Shown piece by piece: positions 11,001-19,973 of a DNA stretch of 64,000 nt; within the stretch, counting starts at the first letter, position 1, and each line of letters starts with the position of its first letter. Source of the stretch: Sedimentitalea sp039941015 (GTDB lineage Bacteria; Pseudomonadota; Alphaproteobacteria; Rhodobacterales; Rhodobacteraceae); assembly GCF_039941015.1 (NCBI RefSeq), contig NZ_JBDVFI010000032.1. One strand, given 5' to 3'. Position numbers and translations under genes: made by a program. The notes under the pieces are model-generated. The model was not told the DNA's origin. It saw nothing but the letters and a program-made list of their open reading frames with translations, and ran no database searches.

Positions 11001-13473
11001 GGTGGACCGGCGCGGTGATCTGCCGCTCGACCGGGCGCGCGGCACCATCGGCAAGCCGGGTTGTCACCGTCAATTCCATCGGCTGATTGCTTGTCGCAAG
11101 GCCCGGCAGGTCTAGGGCAACAGAGGCTGCGCCCTCTGCATCGGTTCGTTGATCGCCAAAGGCACTGCTGGCAGGCTCGCCTTGTTCATCATGCCGACCA
11201 AAGCGATATCCGGGCCATGCTTCTACCCGCGAGGCCGCGCGCAAGGTTGCCTGGCCTTCGATTGTCAGATCGGACCCAGGCGCGCCAAAAAGATAGCGGG
11301 CGTCGGTATGCAACAGTGGGGATTCACCCGCGCGCAGGGGCGACGGGGTCAGCGCGAGATCGAAATCGATCCGTTCCGGAAGAAAATCCTCGACCAATAC
11401 AGGTTGGCTGGCCAATGCGGGACCCTTTGGATCGGTCTTGATGTCCACCTGCCAAGTCCCGCGCGGGGCATCCGCCGCAATCGGCAGGGAATATACATGA
11501 CCACCGGCGACACCGCCCTCGGACAGTTGGCGGGCATACTCTACTCCATCCGGTCGCGACAGGATCACGGTCAGCGGCAGCCCCTCAATCGCTTTGGCTT
11601 CTGCATCGCGTGTCAACGCCGTGACATGGATGGTTTCGCCTGCGCGATATGCACCCCGGTCAGTTGCCAGAAAGACATCAATTGGTCCGGACGGTGCGCG
11701 GCCCTCCACACCCCGATCCGACAGGTCAAAGCCGGGATCGGTCAAGGACAGAAACCCGATATCTCCTGCGGCCCCTTGGGCGAGGATCAGGGCGGGTGCA
11801 GCGGCACCGGTTCCGCGCGTCAGGCCCGCGTCAAATTGGACATAGCCTTGTGCATCCGTGGTTTCGCGGGCGAGCACAGCATTGGCACGCGAGATCAGCA
11901 TCACCTCGACCTCTGCGCGCGCTGCTGCGTCGGACAATCCGCGCAGCGTTACGTGCAACCCGTCCGTGCCCGACATGCTGCTGATGCCCAGATCAGACAG
12001 CACGAGCCATTGCGTTGCGCCGGGATCGTCATATGGATCAGCCCCCGGAACCCGTGCGGACAGCGCAAAGATGCCAGCGGGCTGGCCGGCAATCGCATCG
12101 TCCAGCGGCAGGCGCGTGGTCATGTCACTGTTGAGCGTGTCACCAACCTCGGCGGTGCCGGTCCAGACCTCTTCGGCGATTTCGCTTGCAAAGGCCTGAT
12201 CCTGCCATTGCGACAGCGGGCGCCCGAAATAGCCATCCTGCACCGCGCGCAACAGGTTGCGGTCGCTGATCCGACGTAAGCGCAGATCAAGGGTGCTGAC
12301 GTTCACGGTTTCGACGGGCAGCGCGGCATCGGCAGTCTTGGGCAACACATAGGTGCGACCGGGAAACCGGACAGAACGTGCGCGGTCGCGGACATAATGG
12401 GTCAGCTCGACATCCTTGAACAGGGTCTCGCCACTTGCCGCAGGAAGCCCCGCGCGAAGGGTAATCCGATAACGGGTGCCATGGGTTACGCCGCCGATAC
12501 AAAGCTGGTCGCCATCAGCCTGCACCACCAAATCCGATTGGGGCAGCCGTACGAATGGCTCATAATCGACCTCTGCGCGTGCCAGAGGTTCAGAGAACTG
12601 TGCGCATATCCGGGGGCTGGCCGAATCGCTTTCAACGGTGCTGTCGGTGATGCGAAAACCATATTGCGCAACGGCTCGTTCCAACGCGGCGGTGACGGCG
12701 CTGTTTGGCTGAAGACTTTGTGCCAGCCTGAGCGTCGGGATCATGTCACGGCCTCGGCCAGACCTGTCCAATGCGTTGGACAGGATCAGAAGTGCTTGGG
12801 CCTGCTGGGCTTCCTCATACGCGCGAAGATACCCATTCAGCGCGGCACTGAGCGCGCGGTCGGCAAGGGCGCGGGCATCGCGCGAATTCTCGGTCTTGAT
12901 GGCCAGCAGCAGGCGGGCATAGTCGGTCCATAGGTCGCCGCGATCGGTGAGTGATACGGCCATGGCGGTCAGCGTGGCGGCTTGGCTGATCTTGCCTTCG
13001 GCGATGCGCGCCCGCGCTGACTCAATGAGTGTCGCGGGGTCCTGCCCGCCTGTCGGGTTTCGCAGGCCGAGCGTACGACCCTGATCCTTCGCCCGGGTCC
13101 AGTCGTCCTGGGCCAGAAACGGCAACGCCGCACGGCGCGACGCGGCTTGGTCGAGCAGAGTGGGGTCAGCGGGGATACGGGCCACTGAAATCGCGCCTTG
13201 ATACGGTCGTTGTTCGCTGACCTCGCGTTTGGGGAAACAGGCATTTGATCGGGCGTTGAACGTGAACGCGGCACAATCGGTTTGCGCAGAACACGCGCGC
13301 ACGCAGCTTTGCAGATCTGTATCAAACAGCGGGTCCAGATCGGCCCCATAGAAGTCCATGTCCTGCGTGGCGACATACCTGAAATCAGGAATCGATTGCT
13401 GTGCGTGCGCTATTGTCGAAGCACCAAGCCAGAGCACCAGAGCAATTCCGATCACGTGCCGCAGATACCGCAT
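8035..13473 (-). CDS. Bacterial alpha-2-macroglobulin with thioester and N-terminal Cys-rich (PAN-like) domain
   Basis: 1812 residues from the ATG at 13473. I preferred it to an in-frame start 84 bp upstream because a signal peptide (about 1-25, ending AHAQ) begins here. There is no lipobox, unlike E. coli YfhM. Residues about 30-82 carry four cysteines (57, 61, 67, 79) in a PAN/Apple-like pattern. Repeated macroglobulin-type beta domains follow. The thioester motif CTEQ is at C1371-Q1374 within PYGCTEQ, followed by an alpha/alpha-toroid-like helical region. Family role: covalent trapping of invading proteases in the periplasm. It is the first gene of an operon with pbpC and diverges from the histidine kinase gene 153 bp away. 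Confidence 0.93.
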   Translation of the reverse strand: MRYLRHVIGIALVLWLGASTIAHAQQSIPDFRYVATQDMDFYGADLDPLFDTDLQSCVRACSAQTDCAAFTFNARSNACFPKREVSEQRPYQGAISVARIPADPTLLDQAASRRAALPFLAQDDWTRAKDQGRTLGLRNPTGGQDPATLIESARARIAEGKISQAATLTAMAVSLTDRGDLWTDYARLLLAIKTENSRDARALADRALSAALNGYLRAYEEAQQAQALLILSNALDRSGRGRDMIPTLRLAQSLQPNSAVTAALERAVAQYGFRITDSTVESDSASPRICAQFSEPLARAEVDYEPFVRLPQSDLVVQADGDQLCIGGVTHGTRYRITLRAGLPAASGETLFKDVELTHYVRDRARSVRFPGRTYVLPKTADAALPVETVNVSTLDLRLRRISDRNLLRAVQDGYFGRPLSQWQDQAFASEIAEEVWTGTAEVGDTLNSDMTTRLPLDDAIAGQPAGIFALSARVPGADPYDDPGATQWLVLSDLGISSMSGTDGLHVTLRGLSDAAARAEVEVMLISRANAVLARETTDAQGYVQFDAGLTRGTGAAAPALILAQGAAGDIGFLSLTDPGFDLSDRGVEGRAPSGPIDVFLATDRGAYRAGETIHVTALTRDAEAKAIEGLPLTVILSRPDGVEYARQLSEGGVAGGHVYSLPIAADAPRGTWQVDIKTDPKGPALASQPVLVEDFLPERIDFDLALTPSPLRAGESPLLHTDARYLFGAPGSDLTIEGQATLRAASRVEAWPGYRFGRHDEQGEPASSAFGDQRTDAEGAASVALDLPGLATSNQPMELTVTTRLADGAARPVERQITAPVHPDSAVIGIKPLFDDVVAEGTEAAFDVIVLTPDLTPTAMNVRWTLNRIETRYQWYQLYGNWNWEPTTRRTRIATGEAMIDGPFTLSEPVDWGEYELVVERLDGPYAAASVDFHAGWYASADATTTPDRLDLSLDQDSYRPGDTARLRIVPRAAGTALITVMSNHVIHRQAVEVEAGETVIPLTVTNDWGTGAYVSATVLRPMDVSSGRNPARAIGLVHADIEPVGKVLDVVINVPETTDPRQTHRTRITVNGAEPDDEVWLTLAAVDLGILNLTGFQSPDPAGHYFGQRQLGMELRDIYGRLIDGMNGALGTVRSGGDNGAGLRMQSPPPTQELMAEFSGPIRVGPNGEAFVDLDLPAFNGTVRLMAIAWSDNAIGQAQADMLVRDPVVVTATLPNFLAPGDTSRIRLDVVHADGPAGDMRLMLETSGAALELDSSPGNFVLAQGGKTDFQVPVTAHTVGDPTVDVILTTLDGRELRQSLTLPIRANDPVTAQTRRFSLAAGQSFDFSSDVFANLRAGTGEAILSAGPLARFDAPGLLATLDRYPYGCTEQVTSQALPLLYMSSVAEAVGLGDGSAVDARINAAISRIMTRQTNNGAFGLWRAESGDFWLDAYVSDFLSRARATGHTVSDRAFQLAMDNLRNRINYAPDFDSGGQDIAYALMVLAREGLAAMGDLRYYADVKADAFATPLAAAQLAAALAYYGDQPRADAMFARAARMTETRQRNPLLWRADYGTGLRDTAGVLALAAEAGSDAINIADLTRQITGTDAPLSTQEAAWSLLAAQALIASPEQSGLRVNGASVAGPFVQVLNADSAQSEMTITSASGGDTDITLTTLGVPQTPPPAGGTGYGITRSYYTMDGAPIERNTMAVGDRFVTVLRVNPFEDSAARLMINDPLPAGIEIDNPSLLRSGDVAALDWLSLSEATHTEFRSDRFLAAVDMRTSGTVTLAYVARAVTPGDFHHPAASVEDMYRPRFRARTATGRMTVTR

Positions 13474-13626
13474 GACAGTCTCCCGATGTTTTCTGCAAAG
13501 TGCCATGGCCAAGGTAGCGCTGGCAACGATTCCCCGGAAGTTGCGCGCCTTAAACACTTGTTCACCGTGTTCGCTGATGCTGAGTCAAAATCGCCCTTTC
13601 AGGGCCAGTTGCGGAGCCTTGCAAGC

Positions 13627-15978
13627 ATGAGTCTTGCCAATAAACTTGCCGACGAACGGCGGTCGCGTCTTGCTGCCGAACGCCTGCTTGAACTCAAACA
13701 GGCGGAGCTGACTGCCGCCAACCGAAAGCTGGGGCGCCACGCGTTGGCCCTGACACGGCAGATTGGCGAAACACAGGCCGAGGTCGCGACGGTTCGGAAC
13801 GAAAACGAAAAGGTGAAATCCGACCTGACCGTGGCGCATGAAAAGGTCGAAATCGCCGAACGTCGCCTGTGGCATTCGATCCAAACCATACAGGATGGTT
13901 TTGCCTTCTTTGATACTAGCGATGTTCTTATCGGCGCCAATTCCGCCTATATCAGCGCGTTTGACGGGCTTGAAGAGGTCGGGCCGGGTGTAAACTATAT
14001 GCGCATTTTGCAGCTTTTGACCGATGAGGGGCTGGTCAACACCGAAGAGCGCAGCCCGGACGATTGGCGCGCGATGATGGCCGAGCGTTGGCTGCAACCA
14101 AATCCCGAACCGATCATCATGCGGATGTGGAACAATCAATACATCAAGCTGATCGACCAGCGGGGGCAAGGCGGCGACGTGGTCAGTCTGGCGCTTAACA
14201 TCACCTCGACTGTTGAATATGAAGCACAGCTGAAAACGGCCAGGCGGCGGGCAGAAGCAGCCAATCGCGCCAAGTCCGCCTTTCTCGCAAACATGAGCCA
14301 CGAGATCCGGACCCCGATGAATGGTGTGGTTGGGATGGCCGATCTGCTCACCGATACGCCGCTTGACGAAGAGCAACGGCTTTATGTGAACACTATCAAG
14401 AGTTCGGGCGAGGCGCTGCTGGTCATCATCAACGACGTGCTGGATTACTCCAAGATCGAGGCGGACAAGCTGAAACTGCACCCCGAGGCGTTCGATCTGG
14501 AGCGCTGTATGCATGAGGTCGTGTTGCTCTTGCAGCCGATCGCGCGGGACAAGGGTCTGGCGCTTCTGCTGGACTACGATCTGTTCCTGCCAACGCAATT
14601 TGTTGGCGATCCCGGGCGTATGCGTCAGGTTCTGACAAATCTTGTCGGCAATGCGCTGAAATTCACGTCATCGGGCCATGTCTTGATTCGCGTGACCGGT
14701 ATTCCGGATCAGAACGGCAGAAGCAGTGCGATTCATGTAGCGATCGAAGATACCGGGATCGGCATTCCCGCAAGCAAGGTTGATCATATATTTGGCGAGT
14801 TCAATCAGGTCGAAGACGAGCAGAACCGCCAGTTCGAAGGTACTGGTTTGGGGCTCGCGATCACTCAGCGACTGATCAAGCTGATGAATGGTGAAATCTG
14901 GGTTGTAAGCGAAGCAGGCAAGGGATCGTGCTTTGGGTTCCGTATCACGCTGGACCGGGCGGGCGCGTCCGAGGACGGTCCACCCATGCTGCCGGGCAAT
15001 CTGGTTCATGTTTTGCTCGTCGACGATCAAGATATTAACCGGGCAGTGCTGGAAAAGCAGATGAGCCAATTGGGGCTGAAAGTCACCTGTTGCGCCTCTG
15101 GGGGCGAAGCGATGAAGCACATGTCTGCGGACATTGATCTGGTCGTGTGTGATCACACCATGCCCGGAATGGATGGGCTGGAACTGGTTGAGGCGATCCG
15201 CGCCGAGGAGTGGGCTGATGTGCCATTCCTTTTGCTCAGTTCCAGCGCCAGTTTTGCCCAAAGTGATCCGTCTTTTCGGCACGTCCAGGGTTTGCTGCAA
15301 AAGCCATATCCGCGTCAGGCGCTTTATGCCGCCCTTGCAGCGCTGCAGAGTGACGGTGACGAAATACTGCCAGCCGAACCTGACCCCGTTGACGATACTC
15401 TCACCAAATCCGCGCCAAAATCCGCTGATGGACGGCGGTTGCATATCGTGCCTTTGGAGGAGCTAGCGCCATTCGCCGACGCTGGCGCCGATGCTGCGCC
15501 TATTGCCGTGGAGACGGCGGTTGACACGGGACAGACCGAAGAGGAGCCGCCGCAAACGGCCGCGATCCGTGTCATGCGGGTGTTGGCGGCCGAGGACAAC
15601 AAGACTAATCAGCTTGTGCTGCGCAAGATGGTCAAGGACCTGAATATCGAACTTCGATTTGCGAATAATGGCATCGAGGCTGTGCAGGCATATACTGAAT
15701 TTATGCCCGACATGATCTTTATGGATATTTCCATGCCCAAGATGGATGGCAAGGAAGCGACCCGCGAGATACGCAAACTGGAGCAGGCAAGCGGTGGGCA
15801 TGTGCCGATCATTGCACTGACGGCGCATGCGATGGATGGAGATTCAGACGGGATTCTCTCGGCGGGGCTGGATCATTACATGACCAAGCCATTGCGCAAG
15901 GCGTCGATCCACGAGCAGGTTGCCAAACACTGTCCGACCGAAGTGCAACCTGCCTTGCCGGTGCAGCAATCCGCGTAA
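13627..15978 (+). CDS. Soluble hybrid sensor histidine kinase with two receiver domains
   Basis: 783 residues from the ATG at 13627; the frame extends upstream but that part overlaps the divergent gene's 5' end and is unlike a protein domain. Order: coiled coil (about 1-80), PAS-like sensor (about 85-200), HisKA with SHEIRTPMNG and phospho-His H225, HATPase with a DTGIGI N/G1 box and EGTGLGL, then two receivers. REC1 has an intact VDDQD acidic pocket and D509; REC2 has AEDNKTN and D700, with SMPKMDG. No membrane segment or signal peptide was seen, so it probably senses a cytosolic signal. No response regulator or HPt gene lies beside it. The gene to its right is convergent, 23 bp away. Confidence 0.9.
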   Translation: MSLANKLADERRSRLAAERLLELKQAELTAANRKLGRHALALTRQIGETQAEVATVRNENEKVKSDLTVAHEKVEIAERRLWHSIQTIQDGFAFFDTSDVLIGANSAYISAFDGLEEVGPGVNYMRILQLLTDEGLVNTEERSPDDWRAMMAERWLQPNPEPIIMRMWNNQYIKLIDQRGQGGDVVSLALNITSTVEYEAQLKTARRRAEAANRAKSAFLANMSHEIRTPMNGVVGMADLLTDTPLDEEQRLYVNTIKSSGEALLVIINDVLDYSKIEADKLKLHPEAFDLERCMHEVVLLLQPIARDKGLALLLDYDLFLPTQFVGDPGRMRQVLTNLVGNALKFTSSGHVLIRVTGIPDQNGRSSAIHVAIEDTGIGIPASKVDHIFGEFNQVEDEQNRQFEGTGLGLAITQRLIKLMNGEIWVVSEAGKGSCFGFRITLDRAGASEDGPPMLPGNLVHVLLVDDQDINRAVLEKQMSQLGLKVTCCASGGEAMKHMSADIDLVVCDHTMPGMDGLELVEAIRAEEWADVPFLLLSSSASFAQSDPSFRHVQGLLQKPYPRQALYAALAALQSDGDEILPAEPDPVDDTLTKSAPKSADGRRLHIVPLEELAPFADAGADAAPIAVETAVDTGQTEEEPPQTAAIRVMRVLAAEDNKTNQLVLRKMVKDLNIELRFANNGIEAVQAYTEFMPDMIFMDISMPKMDGKEATREIRKLEQASGGHVPIIALTAHAMDGDSDGILSAGLDHYMTKPLRKASIHEQVAKHCPTEVQPALPVQQSA

Positions 15979-16001
15979 GAGGCGAGACCCGGGTTGAGCG
16001 A

Positions 16002-16775
16002 TCAGCTGTTGTCGTAGGGGCGCAGAAAGACCGGGCGATCAGGTTCTGACAGGTCCGGCTGATACTGGTAGCCGCCGCTGTCAAACTCGATGAGGGCATA
16101 CGGTTCGGTCAGGCGGTTTTGTACGACGTAACGCGCCATCGCTCCGCGGGCCTTTTTGGCGAAGAAGCTGACGATCTTGGGTGTGCCGCTCTTATCTTCC
16201 ATGAAAACCGGTGTGATTACCCGAAGCTTCAGCGCCTTTGGGTCCACTGCACCGAAGTATTCCTGACTTGCGCAATTCACGAGAATCTCTGTCCCGACCT
16301 GTTCGGCCTGCACGTTCAGAGCTTTTGACAGCTGATCGCGCCAATATTCATAGAGCGATTTTCCACGCCGCGTCTTGAGCCTGCTGCCCATTTCCAAACG
16401 ATAGGGCTGAATCGCATCCAGCGGGCGCAAAACACCGTAAAGCCCTGAAAGAATCCGCAGATGATCCTGTGCCCAAGCAAGCTCGTCGGCGTCCAATGAG
16501 GCAGCTTCGAGCCCCTGATAGGTGTCGCCAGCGAACGCCAGCGCAGCTGGGCGAGTCAGCTCGGCGTCTGGGGCATCGGAAAAGTCACGATATCGGTCGC
16601 GATTCAGGCGGGCCAGATCGGGGCTCAGACTCATTAGTTTTTGCAGATCACCCAACGTCAGATTGCGCGCTGTGCGGGCCAGCCGAATGGCATCGTCCTG
16701 AAATGCCGGCGTGGTCGCGGCTATGTCGCGCTCTGCCCAGTCCAGCCGCTTTGCGGGTGATATGACGATCAGCAT
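16002..16775 (-). CDS. yaaA: Peroxide stress protein YaaA (DUF328 / UPF0246)
   Basis: 257 residues from the ATG at 16775, which has AAAGGAA 7 bp upstream. It begins with MLIVISPAKRLDW, the usual family start, and contains the FAGDTYQGLEA, LRILSGLYGVLRPLD and MGSRLKT blocks. In E. coli YaaA lowers intracellular free iron and limits oxidative DNA damage after peroxide. Here it sits 20 bp downstream of recQ on the same strand, linking a DNA repair helicase with a DNA-protective protein. It converges on the histidine kinase gene with no clear terminator between them. Confidence 0.95.
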   Translation of the reverse strand: MLIVISPAKRLDWAERDIAATTPAFQDDAIRLARTARNLTLGDLQKLMSLSPDLARLNRDRYRDFSDAPDAELTRPAALAFAGDTYQGLEAASLDADELAWAQDHLRILSGLYGVLRPLDAIQPYRLEMGSRLKTRRGKSLYEYWRDQLSKALNVQAEQVGTEILVNCASQEYFGAVDPKALKLRVITPVFMEDKSGTPKIVSFFAKKARGAMARYVVQNRLTEPYALIEFDSGGYQYQPDLSEPDRPVFLRPYDNS

Positions 16776-16795
16776 TCCAAATTCCTTTTCAACTC

Positions 16796-18835
16796 TTACA
16801 CGGCCGCCCGCAATACACCGAGAAAGGCCGCGCCAAAACGCTCCGCGCGCCGCTCTCCCAACAACCGTTCGAGCCCGTTTTCGTCGTCGGGCCGCATCTG
16901 TGCGACCTTTGCGAGCTGCGACGCCGAGCAACTGAGCGGCTTGTCGATGCCACCCTCGCCGCGGGCCAGATCGGCCTGCACGGCGAGCAACCTGTCATAA
17001 AGCGATCCGGCGTCATGCCCCGCCAACTTACGCCGAACAGGATGAACGGGTTCGGTCGCCCCGGTGATGACCTCAAGAAACGTCGTGCCGTAGCGCTCCA
17101 GCTTTTTTGCGCCGACGCCAGAGATACCGGCCATTGCATCAAGATTGTCAGGGCGTGTTTCGGCCATTTCGATCAGCGTGCGGTCAGTGAAAATGACATA
17201 GGCCGGTACACGTGCAGCCTCGGCAAGCGCACGGCGTTTGGCCTTGAGCGCGGAAAGCAGCGGGGCGTCTTCGTCAGAGACCAGTGTCTTTACAGCAGGG
17301 CGGCGATCGGCCTTGCGGATGGTGTCACGGCGCAGATCTATCGTGGCTTCGTCGCGCAGGATCGGGCGTGCAGCTTCGGTCATGCGAAGCGCGCCGTGCC
17401 GTTCCGGATCCGGCCGCACAAGGTCATGTCCCATCATCTGCCGGAACACGGCCTGCCATTGCCGTTTGTCGTATTCCTTGCCGCAGCCATAAGTTGGCAA
17501 CTGGTCGTGTCTGCGGGTGCGGATCTTGTCGGTATCGGCCCCGATCAGGATGTCGATCAGGTGCCCGGCTCCGAACCATTCCTCGGTGCGCAGGATCGCC
17601 GACAACGCCTTGCGCACTGCGGTGGTGCCATCAAACACGTCGGGCGGGCTGTCGCAGAGGTCGCAATATCCGCAAGGCTCGGATGTTTCGCCGAAATAGC
17701 CCAACAACGTCTGGCGACGGCATTTCAGCGCCTCGGCAAGCCCCAAAAGCGCGTTCAGCCGGGCATGATCGGCGCTGCGACGTTCTGGCGGAGCCAGCCC
17801 TTCGTCGATCTGGCTGCGGCGCAGACGGATATCGTCGGAACCAAACAGTGTCATCGTTTCCGCCGGTGCGCCATCTCGTCCGGCGCGGCCGATTTCCTGA
17901 TAGTAGGCTTCGATACTCTTGGGCAGATCGGCGTGGGCCACCCAGCGGATGTCCGGTTTGTCGATACCCATGCCAAAGGCCACGGTTGCGACGACGATCA
18001 GGCCGTCTTCGCGGGCAAAGCGGGTTTCAACGATCCGCCGGTCTTCGGCCTCCATGCCGCCGTGATAATGGCAGGCGCTGTGACCGTCTTCGCGCAAGGC
18101 TTGGGCCAGCCCTTCGGTCTTGGCGCGGGTTCCGCAATAGACGATACCGGATTGTCCGCGTCGTGCACCGGCAAAGTCCAGAATCTGACGGCGCGGGTTG
18201 TTCTTGGCGGCGAAGGCGAGGTGGATGTTGGGCCGATCAAAACCTCGCAGAAAACTGCGAGGTTGTTCCCCGTCAAACAGCTTTTCGATGATTTCGTCGC
18301 GGGTTTCGGCATCCGCCGTGGCCGTGAACGCAGCAAGTGGTACGTTCAGCGCGCGGCGTAATTCGCCGATGCGCAAGTAGTCGGGCCGGAAATCATGGCC
18401 CCACTGGCTGACGCAATGGGCTTCGTCAACGGCGATCAGGTTGACACCAATTCGACGCAACATTCCCATGGCGGATCCGGCAGCCAAACGTTCCGGGGCC
18501 ATATAGAGAAGTTTGAGTTCGTTGCGCTCTAGCGCCTGCCAAACGGCGTCGGTTTCCTCGGGTGTGTTGCCAGACGTCAGCGCCCCGGCGCAGACCCCGG
18601 CTTCTTGCAAGGCCCGAACCTGATCGCGCATCAAGGCTATCAAAGGGGAAATTACCACGGTCACACCGCTGCGGGACAGCGCAGGGAGCTGAAAGCACAG
18701 GGATTTTCCGCCACCCGTGGGCATGATCGCGAGGACGTTTTCGCCCGCTGTCACGGCCTCGACGATTTCGGCCTGACCCGGGCGAAACGCATCAAATCCG
18801 AATATCTCGCGCAACAGCCGGTCCGCGTCGGACAT
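16796..18835 (-). CDS. recQ: ATP-dependent DNA helicase RecQ
   Basis: 679 residues from the ATG at 18835. It has Walker A PTGGGKS (39-45), DEAH at 137-140 followed by the aromatic-rich loop CVSQWGHDFRPDY, a second RecA domain with GRAGRDG, and zinc ligands (a CRRQTLLGYF Cys and CGYCDLC). A winged-helix region and a C-terminal HRDC domain follow. It unwinds DNA 3' to 5' in recombination and fork repair. The region upstream is short, and yaaA follows 20 bp downstream, suggesting a two-gene transcript. Confidence 0.96.
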   Translation of the reverse strand: MSDADRLLREIFGFDAFRPGQAEIVEAVTAGENVLAIMPTGGGKSLCFQLPALSRSGVTVVISPLIALMRDQVRALQEAGVCAGALTSGNTPEETDAVWQALERNELKLLYMAPERLAAGSAMGMLRRIGVNLIAVDEAHCVSQWGHDFRPDYLRIGELRRALNVPLAAFTATADAETRDEIIEKLFDGEQPRSFLRGFDRPNIHLAFAAKNNPRRQILDFAGARRGQSGIVYCGTRAKTEGLAQALREDGHSACHYHGGMEAEDRRIVETRFAREDGLIVVATVAFGMGIDKPDIRWVAHADLPKSIEAYYQEIGRAGRDGAPAETMTLFGSDDIRLRRSQIDEGLAPPERRSADHARLNALLGLAEALKCRRQTLLGYFGETSEPCGYCDLCDSPPDVFDGTTAVRKALSAILRTEEWFGAGHLIDILIGADTDKIRTRRHDQLPTYGCGKEYDKRQWQAVFRQMMGHDLVRPDPERHGALRMTEAARPILRDEATIDLRRDTIRKADRRPAVKTLVSDEDAPLLSALKAKRRALAEAARVPAYVIFTDRTLIEMAETRPDNLDAMAGISGVGAKKLERYGTTFLEVITGATEPVHPVRRKLAGHDAGSLYDRLLAVQADLARGEGGIDKPLSCSASQLAKVAQMRPDDENGLERLLGERRAERFGAAFLGVLRAAV

Positions 18836-18963
18836 GCGTCCTGCCTCACTTGTTATATTGTGCCTGCTCGTGGCGCGCAGTTTCACATATCAGACAGATG
18901 GGAACAAGGCGTTCGCCCGGGTCTTTCTAGCCGAATGCACAGGTTTCCGTGGTGTGTTCGGGG

Positions 18964-19251
18964 TCAGTAAAACGCGGCAGCGTTGTTGACCAGAATAATG
19001 CGCAGCGCAAAGATTCCCAGCAGAACCACGAGGGGTGCCAGATCAAGGCCCTGCATCGGTGGTAGAATACGGCGTACGGGGCCATAAATCGGTTCGAGAA
19101 TGCGTTGCAGCATCTGCCAGATTTGCCCGACAAGCGGTTGATGCAGGTTCAGCACCTGAAAGTTGATCAGCCAGCTCATAATGACGTGGGCAATGATAAA
19201 GAACTGCACCACATCCAGGATCAGCATCAGGATTTGGAAAAACGACTGCAT
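18964..19251 (-). CDS. YggT family membrane protein
   Basis: 95 residues from the ATG at 19251, with AGAGGA about 9 bp upstream. There are two hydrophobic segments (about 5-27 and 70-90) separated by the family-like NFQVLNLHQP, ILEPIYGPVRRILPPM and GLDLAPLVVLL blocks. YggT proteins are small inner-membrane proteins often found near pyrroline-5-carboxylate reductase or division genes and implicated in osmotic or ion homeostasis and membrane organisation. Neither of those neighbours is present here. It is divergent from the thioesterase gene, sharing a 127-bp promoter region. Confidence 0.9.
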   Translation of the reverse strand: MQSFFQILMLILDVVQFFIIAHVIMSWLINFQVLNLHQPLVGQIWQMLQRILEPIYGPVRRILPPMQGLDLAPLVVLLGIFALRIILVNNAAAFY

Positions 19252-19378
19252 TGGGCATCCTCTCTGGTAGCGGCTATCACCTATGCACAAGCTCACAAAA
19301 GCGCAACCCTGCCGCAGGGTTGTGGTTGACGCGCGATGCACTCAGGCAAATGACGGGACTCAAAGAAAGGAGATTGCC

Positions 19379-19927
19379 ATGTTTCCCATCGTTCGTCTGA
19401 TCAAGGATATGCTAATCGCGCGAAAGCTGCCGCCATTGCCGCTGACGGGCACCCATGTTTCGCACCATATCTGCTGGCCCTGGGATCTGGATATGTGGCT
19501 TGAGCTGAATAATGGCCGGGCGATGACGCTGTATGATCTGGGACGCAGCATGACGGCCCAGCGAGTCGGGTTGGTCAAGGTCATCTCGGGCCAACGCTGG
19601 GGCCTGACAATGGCAGGCAGCACAGTCCGCTTTCGTCGACGTATCCGAGGGTTCGAGAAATTCGAGATGCGCAGCCGTGCGGTGTGCTGGGATGACAAGT
19701 TCATTTATCTTGAGCAATCCATGTGGAAAAAGAACGGCGAATGCGCCAGCCATGTTCTTTATCGTTCGGCTGTCACCAACAAGAACGGGATTGTTCCCCC
19801 TGAACAGGTGCTTGCCCATATGGACAGGGCCGATGTTCGTTCGCCCGAAATGCCCGAGTGGATCGCCGCATGGTGTCAGGCAGATGCGACCCGTCCCTGG
19901 CCTCCGATGCAGGATGCGCTTGATTGA
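19379..19927 (+). CDS. Acyl-CoA thioesterase (hotdog fold, 4HBT-like)
   Basis: 182 residues from the ATG at 19379, which has a strong AAAGGAG Shine-Dalgarno sequence. The protein has the hotdog pattern with DLDMWLELNNGRAMTLYDLGR, in which the acidic residue and the following helix match YbgC/FcbC-like acyl-CoA thioesterases. Conserved tryptophans surround a W-rich segment. It likely hydrolyses acyl-CoA or a similar thioester in the cytosol; the substrate is unknown. A perfect inverted repeat begins within its stop codon and lies between it and the transporter gene, so separate transcription of the downstream genes is possible. Confidence 0.8.
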   Translation: MFPIVRLIKDMLIARKLPPLPLTGTHVSHHICWPWDLDMWLELNNGRAMTLYDLGRSMTAQRVGLVKVISGQRWGLTMAGSTVRFRRRIRGFEKFEMRSRAVCWDDKFIYLEQSMWKKNGECASHVLYRSAVTNKNGIVPPEQVLAHMDRADVRSPEMPEWIAAWCQADATRPWPPMQDALD

Positions 19928-19952
19928 CAGGTGAAACACCTGTCATATCGCA
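19924..19952 (+). promoter_or_regulatory. Candidate promoter -35 with overlapping 8-bp inverted repeat operator
   Basis: A perfect inverted repeat, GACAGGTG-AAA-CACCTGTC, spans 19926-19944. It overlaps a consensus -35 hexamer TTGACA (19924-19929); the possible -10 downstream (around TATCGC) is poor. The site lies 30 bp before the transporter gene. It could be a repressor-bound promoter for the transporter-mepA genes, or a small RNA hairpin within a transcript from the thioesterase gene. Confidence 0.4.
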
Positions 19953-19973
19953 CCAACAACTGGCGGGGCAGGT

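Noticed and set aside
10027..11115. Plus-strand open frame of about 362 codons inside the macroglobulin gene
   Set aside because: Antisense shadow; no start context and no recognisable protein features.
13282..13626. Extended N-terminus of the histidine kinase
   Set aside because: The in-frame extension overlaps the divergent macroglobulin gene and does not read like a protein domain; the ATG at 13627 begins a coherent coiled coil.
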